Assembly (NCBI RefSeq): GCF_036324505.1
Contig: NC_086357.1
Span: 18,478,793 to 18,542,792 of the forward strand
Length of the DNA: 64,000 bases
Direction: 5' to 3'
From: Eleginops maclovinus
Taxonomy: Eukaryota > Chordata > Actinopteri > Perciformes > Eleginopidae
Shown: positions 1-9,120 of the stretch, piece by piece
How positions within the stretch are numbered: the first letter of the stretch is position 1
Layout: each line of letters starts with the position of its first letter
Notes under the pieces: model-generated
Databases searched by the model: none
The model's input: only the letters and a program-made list of their open reading frames with translations
Told to the model about the DNA's origin: nothing
Program-made: the position numbers and the translations under genes

Positions 1-372
1 GTTTGTGGCTTCATACCTGTGGACATCTACTTTTGCCCGATGTGTTGTGATGGTCATTACTGTTTATTAATGTTGTTTGGGATCTTTTTCATTGCTGTGT
101 CACTTTTGTGGCAGACTAAAACACACAATGCTCTGCTTAATACAAAGCCATTTTTAAAAGGGAAAGCCAAAATGTACCTGTGAGGGAGTAAAATGATTTC
201 TGCATGCATACGTTAAGGAGTGTGCCTAACTAACTGGTTTATGGCATGGCTTGATTTGACTTGAGTTTTCTGTGTGAAACTGCATCCTAAACAGCATTAA
301 ACTTGTTCCTTTGTTTGATAGTTTTTGATGTTGACTAATGTAAAATCCCCTCACATCTCCCTCTCTTTACAG
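1..372 (+). other. adgrl2: 3' part of the last coding-region intron of adgrl2
   Basis: This is non-coding sequence that ends in a textbook 3' splice site. A pyrimidine-rich run at about 347-370 leads to the acceptor AG at 371-372, and a branch-point-like TGACTAAT lies at about 333-340. The reading frame of the exon begins only after this AG: the first two exon bases complete a split codon (phase 1 intron). The 5' end of the intron and all earlier exons are outside the window. Confidence 0.8.
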
Positions 373-1217
373 GGCACTCACTGAACAATGCGGTGAGGGA
401 TACAAGTGCAATGGATACACTACCGCTAAATGGTAACTTTAACAATAGCTACTCGCTCCGCAATGGGGACTTTGGCGACAGTGTGCAGGTAGTAGACTGC
501 GGCCTCAGTCTGGACGATGCTGCCTTCGAGAAAATGATCATCTCTGAGCTAGTACACAACAACCTGCGTGCCTGTAACAAAAGCCACCATCAGCAACAGC
601 AGCAGCACCACAGTTTACACCATCCACCCCACCACCAGCAGCCCCCGCAGTACCACCATCACCACCACACGGAGCGGGCTCCGCCCAAGGTGACGGTGGT
701 AGGCGGCAGCAGCAGCAGCGAAGACGATGCAATAGTGGCCGACGCTTCGTCTTTGGTGCACGTGGGTGACACGGTGGGCCTCGAGCTGCACCATCAGCTG
801 GAGGCACCACTCATCCCCCAGCGGACTCACTCGCTTCTGTACGCTCCCCAGAAGAAGGTGAGAACGGATGGGGAAGTTGAAACCTTTGTCAGCCAGCTGA
901 CACCCACCAACCCCGACGACAGTCTGCAGTCCCCGAACAGAGACTCCTTGTACACTAGTATGCCTAATCTGAGAGACTCTCCGTACCCCGAGAGCAGCCC
1001 CGACGTGGTGGAGGACCTGTCCCCCTGCAAGGGGAGCGAGAATGAGGACGTTTATTATAAGAGCATGCCCAACTTAGGGTCCAGCAACCAGCTCCAAGCC
1101 TATTACCAGATAGGCCGAGGGGGCAGTGATGGTTACATTATTCCTATTACTAAAGATGGGGGCATCCCTGAGGGCGATGTACGGGAAGGACAGATGCAGT
1201 TAGTGACAAGCCTTTAA
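373..1217 (+). CDS. adgrl2: Adhesion G protein-coupled receptor L2 (latrophilin-2), last coding exon, cytoplasmic tail (partial)
   Basis: This exon encodes the C-terminal intracellular tail of a latrophilin, a synaptic adhesion GPCR that binds teneurins and FLRTs outside the cell. About 280 residues are present; the lectin, olfactomedin, hormone-receptor, GAIN/GPS and 7TM parts are upstream. Seen directly: acceptor AG at 371-372, two bases of a split Gly codon, then [91 protein letters not shown] and [15 protein letters not shown], stop TAA at 1215-1217. From memory of the family, the ending [14 protein letters not shown] and the block DGYIIPI mark paralogue 2 rather than 1 or 3. The last four residues VTSL form a class I PDZ ligand, known to recruit SHANK proteins. 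Oddities: a 28-residue His/Gln/Pro-rich insertion (585-668) and an extra Val (393-395). Which teleost duplicate (a or b) this is cannot be told here. Confidence 0.95.
585..668 (+). repeat. adgrl2: CAN-rich low-complexity tract encoding a His/Gln/Pro-rich insertion in the adgrl2 tail
   Basis: The tract codes for 28 residues: 13 His, 8 Gln, 4 Pro, plus Ser, Leu and Tyr. It includes a run of five Gln and a run of five His. The mammalian protein, as I recall it, has a short ordinary sequence here, between the NNLR block and the GGSSSEDD block. Mixed CAG/CAA and CAC/CAT codons suggest an older expansion rather than a pure slipping microsatellite. The frame is kept on both sides. Confidence 0.85.
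1203..1214 (+). other. adgrl2: C-terminal PDZ-binding motif VTSL
   Basis: The last four codons before the stop read Val-Thr-Ser-Leu, matching the class I PDZ ligand pattern (S/T-x-hydrophobic at the carboxyl end). In latrophilins this motif is known to bind the PDZ domain of SHANK scaffolds at synapses. Its preservation argues that the exon belongs to a functional gene and not a pseudogene. Confidence 0.85.
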
Positions 1218-1480
1218 ATGTATTTAAATCATCCCCAAATCTCTTCCTGCCCTTTAGCAGTCCTGTCCTCTTGGAGGACACTATAATGAAGTGAAGGCAA
1301 TTGTTTGTTTTATTTTTGAAGAGAGCGTAGAAGCCCCGTCATACACACTCTCCATTTACAAACATCTTCCTTGAGCTGCATTGCCATCTCCTTTTCCCCC
1401 AAACACGCCACTCCTCCTACCTTCCCTGCAGACCTACAGACTTGGTGCACAGTGATGGCAGTGCAATGTTTTAATGAGAC

Positions 1481-1488
1481 TGTACATA
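1481..1488 (+). promoter_or_regulatory. Pumilio response element (TGTACATA)
   Basis: An exact match to the PUF-family RNA consensus UGUANAUA in the sense strand of the adgrl2 3' UTR. Pumilio proteins bind such sites to repress or destabilise mRNAs, including in neurons. It is one of three in this UTR. Confidence 0.55.
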
Positions 1489-1645
1489 AATTGCAGAGAT
1501 CAATTTTAAGAGACAAGCCAACTATGTATTTAAATGTGCTGCTGCTGTTGAATAATTGAGAAAAATTTAAGGTACGAAAATACAAAAAGAAAAAAAAAGA
1601 AGCATTACTGGCTACATCATATCAGCAATTTCCTGTTCAAAAGGT

Positions 1646-1653
1646 TGTACATA
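1646..1653 (+). promoter_or_regulatory. Pumilio response element (TGTACATA)
   Basis: A second exact UGUANAUA match, 165 bases after the first, in the sense strand of the 3' UTR. Confidence 0.55.
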
Positions 1654-2452
1654 CACTCCCCAACATCCCCGTTGAAGCCTGTTTTTTTAATTATGTAAAC
1701 AAACCAACACCCCTGGACCAGGACGTGGACTGTGTAAGATGTTCCTGATCAGACTGTTGGAAAAGGAATATAAGGTCCTGGCTGCCCAGAGTCGCTCTCC
1801 TTCACCATGAAGTTGGATTGTATAACCACTAGCAATCAAGCCCCTGGCCTTATATTTTCTCAACTGTACATTGAACTGTTGTCAAGGAAAATGGCTAAAA
1901 TATATATTTTGTTGTATTGCTAGTGTAAAATAAAAAATCATGGGAAAGCGTAAATATGAAGAAAACTTTTAATTGCAAATTTTAACGTTTGAGAAACTAT
2001 TGTGTAGAAGTTGCACATATGTTATACAGTGTGTTTATGGTTCCAACACTTCATTCATGGTAGTATGTTTGAATGTCAAGGCTTATAAAAAGAAAGGAGG
2101 ATTCAACAAATTACAAAGATGCATTATCACTTTTTTCCACTTGTGAACAGTGTTTTTTGCTTATTGAGTTCCATTGATATCGCCCATCAAAATATGTCTA
2201 TTTGATTTTTTTATTTGAAGTGGCATTACTTCAGTAGTATGGGGATGCAAAACCCAGGTAAAGTGATTTATTAATTGCACATTTTGGTGTAATTCTGAAT
2301 GAAATAAATCTTTTTTGTGGTAGATTGATGGGCAAGCGCAACTGAATTGAAACCGAATTTTGACAATAAAGTTTCTATCATAAACGTAGTTTTTCCGCCT
2401 GGGTTTGGACATTTTATTTATTAAAAGCTTTCCAAAAAATGAATGGGAAATG

Positions 2453-2460
2453 TGTAAATA
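2453..2460 (+). promoter_or_regulatory. Pumilio response element (TGTAAATA)
   Basis: A third exact UGUANAUA match, in the distal part of the 3' UTR about 120 bases before the last strong poly(A) signal. It would be absent from transcripts that use the proximal signals. Confidence 0.5.
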
Positions 2461-2576
2461 TTTCCCAGCACTGGTAAACATGCTGTACTGTAGCTCATGT
2501 TTTTTTATGTAAACATGTTACCAAGGGGCTCATCACTTAAGACTGATGTAAAGTTCAACACTTGTATAACAAATAC

Positions 2577-2582
2577 AATAAA
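2577..2582 (+). terminator. adgrl2: Probable main poly(A) signal of adgrl2 (AATAAA)
   Basis: A canonical AATAAA hexamer is followed 25-50 bases later by a T/GT-rich downstream element (about 2607-2633), the usual layout of a strong cleavage site. Cleavage is expected near 2595-2603. Alternative hexamers at 1929-1934, 2303-2308 and 2365-2370 have weaker downstream contexts and may give shorter UTRs. Confidence 0.6.
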
Positions 2583-2602
2583 TGTGAGATTTTTGGTCAA
2601 AT

Positions 2603-4035
2603 GCCAGTTGTTTTTTAATGTTTGTGTTTTTGGTACTTTTTGAGTAAACAGGTTTTAATTATTTTGCTATGGACAAAATACACTTTTGACTCAGGTTATA
2701 AGTAAGTCCCAAGCACCTTGAAGGTCAAAAATTGGTGAATTTATTTTTCCTGGGAGCATTTATTTCCTGTTGTTCAGCTTTTTTCCTCAACCGCTGCAGT
2801 AGAGAGCTCATTTCACCGTCTGTGTTAGAGAAGCCAAATCTTTCCATGTGATTCAAAGATGAGAAACTCAGGTAGGAAAATTGCATTGTAAATGTTCCTC
2901 TGTGTGGTTGTAACACTAATAAAGGTTCAAAAATGACACTGGTTCCCAGCATTGTCCACTTAGTATATTATTGAATGAGCACCATAGTACTGGCTCCATT
3001 AAAAAAGCCCTGCTGAACAGAAATCTTGTAAGATGTTGGCTTTAATGCCGTGTGGGAGTATAAATGTGTCCACGGACGTAACAAGGGGTCAATGTTACAC
3101 TTGGCTGCAGTTCTAGAAATATATATTACGCATAATATGTCCGAGTATGACACGTATTTGCTCTAATTAATGTCAGCTGCTGCTGAAGCCCACAGTCAGT
3201 TCCTGTACAGTTTATGCCTCAGGTAATGCTAATTTATGAGAATTTTAATACAACACCAGTTGTGGCGGAGTGACAGCTCTCAGCAGGGTAGCTGGAAATT
3301 GCAGTGTTTACCATTTGGCATTGAAGGAAATGACTCAGAACTTAGCAAAAATGCACTTTATGTCAGAGCCAGTGCACATAATGCTGTGTGGGATGCGTGT
3401 TGTTTTGACTTTTCCACAATTATGTGACATTTTGTGCAATTATCGGAGGCTACAAATTGTCAGAGAAGAATTATGTTCTTTTTTGTGATCTCTTGTACAG
3501 ACCCCTTAAATGTCAGTTAGGAATCAAGTGTTGAGGTGATTGTTGACTGTTGGAAATGGCAGACATAATGACGTGCATAATAATGAGAAAGAAAATCATA
3601 TTGATTTCTATCCTGCATTTTATCTGTGTATGAGAGCCCAAAAGTTTTTGTCAATATTACCAAATATAAAAAAAAAAAGTGTTTGACAGTAACACATTGT
3701 TGTGTAAATTGGAACAAAAATAATTATGAAAAGCCAATTCATGTAAACAAATAACCTGAATGGGCTTATCCAACACAACAACTTTTTTTGTGTGTGCAGT
3801 ATGCAGTGTTGAACTTTAAAAGCTTCTCTGCGGTAAACACTACAGGAAATGTGTCATTGTCACATATTATTATAACCTTAAAGTTTATCTTTGTTTATTT
3901 TTTCAATTCTCACCATCATTTTCTGTTTACCTGAAATAGAAAAGATAACTATTCAGTGCGGGATTCAATTTAAACATTCAAATATAAAATCCACATTCAA
4001 ACACAATCCAACATTTCCACACCACGAGGTAGTAG

Positions 4036-4081
<46 letters not shown>

Positions 4082-4200
4082 AACAAATAATTGCCAGACC
4101 TTTCCTCACCCCTGTCTCTAACTGCAGTTTGTTTATCCTCACACCGTGACCTCGGACGGGGATAAACTCGGCTGGTAAGCAGGTTTATTTTCATTATTAA
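2603..4200. other. AT-rich intergenic sequence, no gene seen
   Basis: There are only short, unrelated open frames on both strands and scattered homopolymer runs. No splice-bounded coding block, tRNA or known repeat was recognised, apart from the TA-rich microsatellite at 4035-4077. Confidence 0.6.
4035..4077. repeat. (TA)n microsatellite
   Basis: An alternating TA/GTA tract interrupted by two G residues near its left end, with about 13 uninterrupted AT units on the right side. It is a self-complementary tract and prone to length variation. Confidence 0.9.
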
Positions 4201-4209
4201 AGGCTGAGA

Positions 4210-4450
4210 AATATGAGCTTGGATTGGCTATTTGTCTGTGACAGGGAATGTGGACTCGGCACCCTCTAGCTTTGCGTGTGGCCTTCTCACCAGGCATGAG
4301 CCTCTCTAATTCCCCGTCTTTTGCTCAGGGAACGACTCGCCCTTTGTCAAACATTGATTCAGAAGTAGGCCAGGAGCCGAGGGGCTGAGGGCCTGGCTGC
4401 TCCCACAGAGGGGCGAGTCAGCCCCTGGACGCCAAGGAAGACAGTACAGT
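4210..4450. promoter_or_regulatory. Candidate conserved non-coding element
   Basis: Complex, repeat-free sequence with higher GC than its surroundings, few long homopolymers and no open frame that looks coding. A TGAGTCA-like AP-1 core (GCGAGTCAG) occurs near 4414. It sits 1.6 kb past the adgrl2 transcript. The call rests on texture only. Confidence 0.25.
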
Positions 4451-5059
4451 CAGCAGAAACGTGGTGAAGCAGCCAAAGATAGATGTGTTGTTGAGTAAAC
4501 AGAGGCATGAGACTAATGTGTGTCCAAACATGGATATTTATGATTGTCGAGACAGAAGTAATTTTCTGCATCAGACATTTCTGTAGGATGTGATGCAATT
4601 ACTTGAAAGAGATTTTCCTCTTGATGAAAGATTTAATAATGTGTGGGTATATTTTTTTGCTAATCCTAGAATGCATTGAGGGTCTTCAACGTAATCCTAT
4701 GTTCCCTGGGAGACAGAACAAGACTTTTCTTTAAAGCACTTGGTATTTTGGTCACACAGAGCCTTCATAAACTTTAAATTAACTAATCATCTGTGTAATA
4801 CTTTGTGAGTCTCGACGCACATGAACAAGCCAAATTAATGTTTATTTTTTCTATATAAGTATGCTGTTCCAAGTACTCCAATATTTTATTCAAAAATGTG
4901 CAGCATTCAGTTATTAGTCGAAAGTTGAGTTTAAGAAATTCCATCTCAAAGTTTTTTGTGGGGTTATCAGTAGCAATAGCACTGCTGCGGTAACTCCTGT
5001 GAACAGAAACAGTGCCAATTATAGATGCCATCAACGTGGATGAAAGTGATTGTATACAA

Positions 5060-5340
5060 GCAAAGGAAAACCTCTCAAGCCACTAACACCAACTGGCAGC
5101 GCAAAAGTAACTTCCCAAACTCTTGAAGTCAAAGGGGACCCTTTAACGGCTCACTCTTTTCTTCCCTCAGCCTCTTTTGTCCTGTCCCCAACTTCAAATG
5201 TGTAGATTTGCGGCCCATGGGCGACTTAGATCCGGTCTCGTCGAGGTGAAAAATCCAATTAACCTGCAGCTCCAGCTGCCTTCGTTATAATTCCCTCCCA
5301 TAATTATGAAATTACCAGATGCAGGATTTCAAATGAAAAA
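5060..5340. promoter_or_regulatory. Candidate conserved non-coding element with homeodomain and E-box cores
   Basis: High-complexity sequence with a CAGCTG E-box at 5273-5278 and the palindrome CATAATTATG at 5299-5308, which contains a TAATTA homeodomain core. CpG-containing words near 5211-5245 are unusual for this AT-rich area. Such motif grouping is typical of developmental enhancers, but conservation is not demonstrated. Confidence 0.3.
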
Positions 5341-8020
5341 AGGATGAGAGCGAGTGGTTCAGAAAAAAAAGATGAAATAAACTATTCCCTGCCAGTACAC
5401 AGAGTCCCAATCTACCTCAAGGGGGAACTGCTAATTCGTATGACTGGGTTTCAAGGTGAGACCTGCAGAAGCTCTTGTAATCAGAATAAGAAATATCCTA
5501 ACAAAGATGAAGAAGGTTGGATCTTAAAAATGTCATTTAGATTAATGGATAGACCAGCAATTTATGAATGTGGACTGTGGCAGTTATTAAATATAGGTTT
5601 AAACGACTCATAGAACCGTGTCAGAAACTAGTGAAGGTTTGATGGAATATTTATTCATCCATTTACAGGTAAGTGTTAATGTTGCTCAAGCCTTTCAGTT
5701 CTGGAAAAAACTCAAGACGCTTCACATGTGGTTACCCCTCATTAATGCCCATACTTTTGCTTTTTCAAAGAGCTACCATGTTTTTACTCACTAAATTTCA
5801 AAAACCTTGAACTGCTGTAGCAAACAGAACAAATGCCGTTGATTCCTCTAAAAATAAACAATTGAACTCATCAGGCAGCGATTGCATCGACCGTTCTGTC
5901 TGACAGGAAAGAAACAGATGATGATGAACAAATGTATTTTTTTCAATCCCCCCTATCTGTAATATTAAATATTGACATATTTATCAGAAATATATCTGAC
6001 TAATGTATGCAGCACATTACACATCAGGAACAACCAATAGAATATAACACAATTTCCTCACATAATGGTATGAGTTATCACGTTTCTCAGTAAATAGGCA
6101 CGATACATTCTTTACTCGTGTTCAGTTCCTTCGCAGCAGAGAGCGAGTCGGTCTTATCAGTAAATCTAACATTCGTCTGATAAACTCATTGGCACTCGCT
6201 GGAGGGAAGCCTCAAGCAATAACGACGGGATCTCCTGCCGTGTACAAGCTTCTGCGGGCCAATATAGATAACTCCCACTCACACTGCTCCCCTGTATGCT
6301 GAGACTCATGTAAACTAATCCATTATGCTGCTTTATCACACAGCATCAACATCTCCATTCATCATTCAGCAAGAAGAGAAGGAATAAGTAACAACTTAAT
6401 GGCCGCTTACCTACACTATTTGCTTTGCAAGGGTAACCACTTACGTCTTAACACTCAAAGCGCTGCTGTTGTTGTTATAAGCAAGTTTGGAGATATAAGA
6501 AAACACACTTTAACTTCAAATTGAAGCGGGCCAGCAATCTCAGATATATACATTTGAACAAAGACTATCATGGACACAACTGAAGTTGGTTACCTTTCCT
6601 CACGGGAAGATAAGATTGTTCCAGCTGCAGATTAGATGAAATGTAACAGGGATTGTCATGTAAACGGAAACTCAATAACCAATGGGTATCTATCAGCAGC
6701 CTTTCATATCAAAGAAACTTTGAGCAACATGCTGAGCCTCTGTCTGTTCTCTCTGTGCACTGAAAGCCTTCATAAGAGCAGGAACTGCTTAAAATATTTA
6801 TTAACAGATTAAATATAACTCACAATCACATGGGGATTCATGAACAAAGCAACTGTACTCTAGAGCTCTGAATAACATCGCCCACCATTTGAATCGTCCT
6901 GAAAAATGGAAAAATCTTAATGTGAAGGTCACTACAGTGCATATGTTTATACTTGTGCAAAATAAAAGAGAATCAATAATACAAGTCCTGGCCTGCTTCA
7001 GTAAAAAAATGATTTGTTACAACGAATGTTAATACTTAAACTTCAAGCTAGTAAAATTTCTAATGAAAACATGGATTCGTGAATTGTAATTATTACAGAA
7101 TAGTTATGCAAAAATATGCATCATATTTTCTTTTTCAATTGATTAAGGCATCAAGATCTATTGACCGGAATGGCCATGTCTCATCAAGCACCGTGCCTGG
7201 GAGCCATTCGCAGTGGGACAAAAATGAGATCCATAAAGCCGGCGAGGGGCCGAGGTACGGTGTTTATAATTGATAAGTAGAGGGAAAACTGTTGACCTTG
7301 AGTACAGGTGTGCAGTGCAACTGAATATTGATTCAGAGTTTCCTTGCTGGTGGCGAAGGTGCAAGGAGACTATGAAGACAAGATATAAGATATATTATAA
7401 ATGTCTCTGTTGGACTGTTTCTCATTAAGATTCAGGAGGGCCTTTGCCAGGAGAACCTTGTCATGCTAATCCTGGCCAAGTGGTCCCACAGGGTCCCTGC
7501 AACTGTGAGCGAGCATACATCTCCAAGAACATTTTTTATGTCTGTGATCTGTCTCTTATTGCCTCCATTGCCTTTGTGTTGTCATTGTCCTATTTGTGTA
7601 GTAGTTTGTCTTAGTCAAATAATCAGTTAAAACGCAAAATGCAAAGCGTGCTCCACTTCTATTCTCTGCCTAAAGAGAGAAATCATTTCCCAGCATGTAT
7701 TCTTTTGAGGATTAGTTTGGATTCAACAAGTGTTAAGAATGACTCTGGGTTATTAAATCATTTAGGTAGAGTTTTATAATGAATAATAATCTAGTTCACG
7801 TGCTCAACCTAAAGCAATGAAGGAGATAAAACCATCTGAGAAAACAAAGAGAAGAAAACACTGTATGTATGCCGTTTCATTTGCTGTCTACTGAGCTGCA
7901 GGTCACTTTCAATATAGCATGAGTGAAGTGTTGAGAGATCTAATCTGATTTCATTTTATTAAAATGAGAATGCATTTCAATGAATCAAATACACTTTTTT
8001 TTATTCATATTAACAGTTTA
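5341..8020. other. Intergenic sequence, no gene seen
   Basis: Short frames only; the longest on the plus strand is 89 codons at 5344-5613 and has no recognisable domain. No repeats longer than simple homopolymers were recognised. Confidence 0.55.
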
Positions 8021-8129
8021 TTACACACACGGCCAGCAGTGCCAGCACCGCTCTGCTGCCGGACTATTTGTACAGATAGATCTGATTGAGGGTCTGCGAA
8101 TTTGAAAAAGCCATTTTGAAAATATAGAT

Positions 8130-8438
8130 TCAAGATTCAGCTTTGAGTAAAGATGTATTACTGAACATACACCAAGTTCTTGCTTTCTGAAGCAAATGTG
8201 AGATGGATCCAAAGTTGTTATAAGAATGAGGGTGTTTAAAATCCTCCAACATACTTTGAGTGTCACAGGCTAAATTATCCTGAAACTCTTCCTGCATTAG
8301 TTTCATTGTTAGTGGCAAGCCCGGAAATCTATCCTGAGTAAATTTCTTCGCTGATGAAATTACTGGCATGACCTTTAAAGCTTCCTCTTTAAACTTTTTG
8401 TCTGATGTCTTACAATTGACAATAGGATGTCTTGCCAA
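8130..8438 (-). other. Unrecognised 102-codon open frame
   Basis: The frame reads on the minus strand and begins MARHPIVNCKTSDKKFKEEA. It has a fairly even amino-acid mix and includes segments such as ISSAKKFTQDRFPGLPLTMK and LEDFKHPHSYNNFGSISHLL. It resembles a protein more than most frames in this desert do, but I recognise no family. It could be a decayed piece of a transposon or retrocopy, an exon of an unknown minus-strand transcript, or chance. After its stop the same frame stays open for only about 21 more codons. No convincing splice sites or promoter were identified. Confidence 0.2.
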
Positions 8439-8689
8439 TCATGTAAATTACATCTCAATAGATCACATTGCAGAGAGGAAGAGGGAAAAAGCATTATGTT
8501 GACCGAAAAAGGGAGGACAAGCAATTAATGATATCCGAGCTGGGGTTTCATATCTCCAACAATCAAAAATAGATCTAAATGATCAGATGGTCAAATGTCA
8601 GGGAAGCTTCCGCCCTCCCAGACATTTTCCTGTTAAGACAGAACAGTAAATTGCTTTGAGCTTATTTGTGATAATCATAGTATTGACAC

Positions 8690-8985
8690 TCCGCGCTATG
8701 AATGGTGCCCATTACATGTTGGAGCAGAGACCCTGGAAATAGACTTTTAATTTGAATGTATTTCAATAACGTTGAGTGTAATGGATTATGGAGGCGCTGC
8801 CGCCTGATTGATTGCCTTCACCCTTTATGTAGAGCACAAGTCGGGCCGCCGCTGCAGATGTCCATCCTGGGATAGCTTTTTAATGACGGGCTGTGGCCTG
8901 ACTTTGCAACTCGATGCAGGATCCTACGGTGCAATGTAGTCATTATGCTAAATGAACATAGTGCTGTCTGTCTTGTGGGGACCTA
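8690..8985. promoter_or_regulatory. Candidate conserved non-coding element
   Basis: This block is complex, unrepeated and locally GC-rich, with CpG-bearing words (about 8790-8860 and 8885-8935) flanked by AT-rich homeodomain-like cores (TTAATTTGAA near 8748; TTTTTAATGA near 8877). There is no sensible open frame. The mix resembles deeply conserved enhancers in vertebrate gene deserts. Confidence 0.35.
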
Positions 8986-9120
8986 CAATATTTCCTCCCT
9001 GCACACGCACTGTTCAAATGCATTAAAGCAGAGCCAGGGGGATCCCAACAGATGTTGAATGGTTGTTTTGTCTTGAGTACATCGGGGGCTTTTTAACTTG
9101 AAGGTGATATCAAGTAGGAG

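Larger units (their letters stand above)
1218..2600 (+). other. adgrl2: 3' untranslated region of adgrl2
   Basis: Non-coding sequence follows the stop codon and is AT-rich, with no open frame related to the receptor. It contains three TGTANATA Pumilio-type motifs (1481, 1646, 2453), several AATAAA hexamers (1929, 2303, 2365, 2577) and a downstream GT-rich run. Seed-type matches also occur: GTGCAAT at 1461-1467 (miR-25/92 family) and overlapping TGCTGCT at 1537-1546 (miR-15/16 family). Seed matches this short are weak evidence. The end point is inferred from the last strong poly(A) signal; a further AATAAA at about 2919 could extend it. Confidence 0.7.

Noticed and set aside
393..395. GTG at 393 as a translation start
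   Set aside because: The protein continues upstream in frame (HSLNNA) to a splice acceptor at 371-372 and is the end of a long receptor, so no initiation occurs here.
538..1030. Minus-strand frames of 67-90 codons under the adgrl2 exon
   Set aside because: They are antisense shadows of a clearly conserved coding exon and have no domain of their own.
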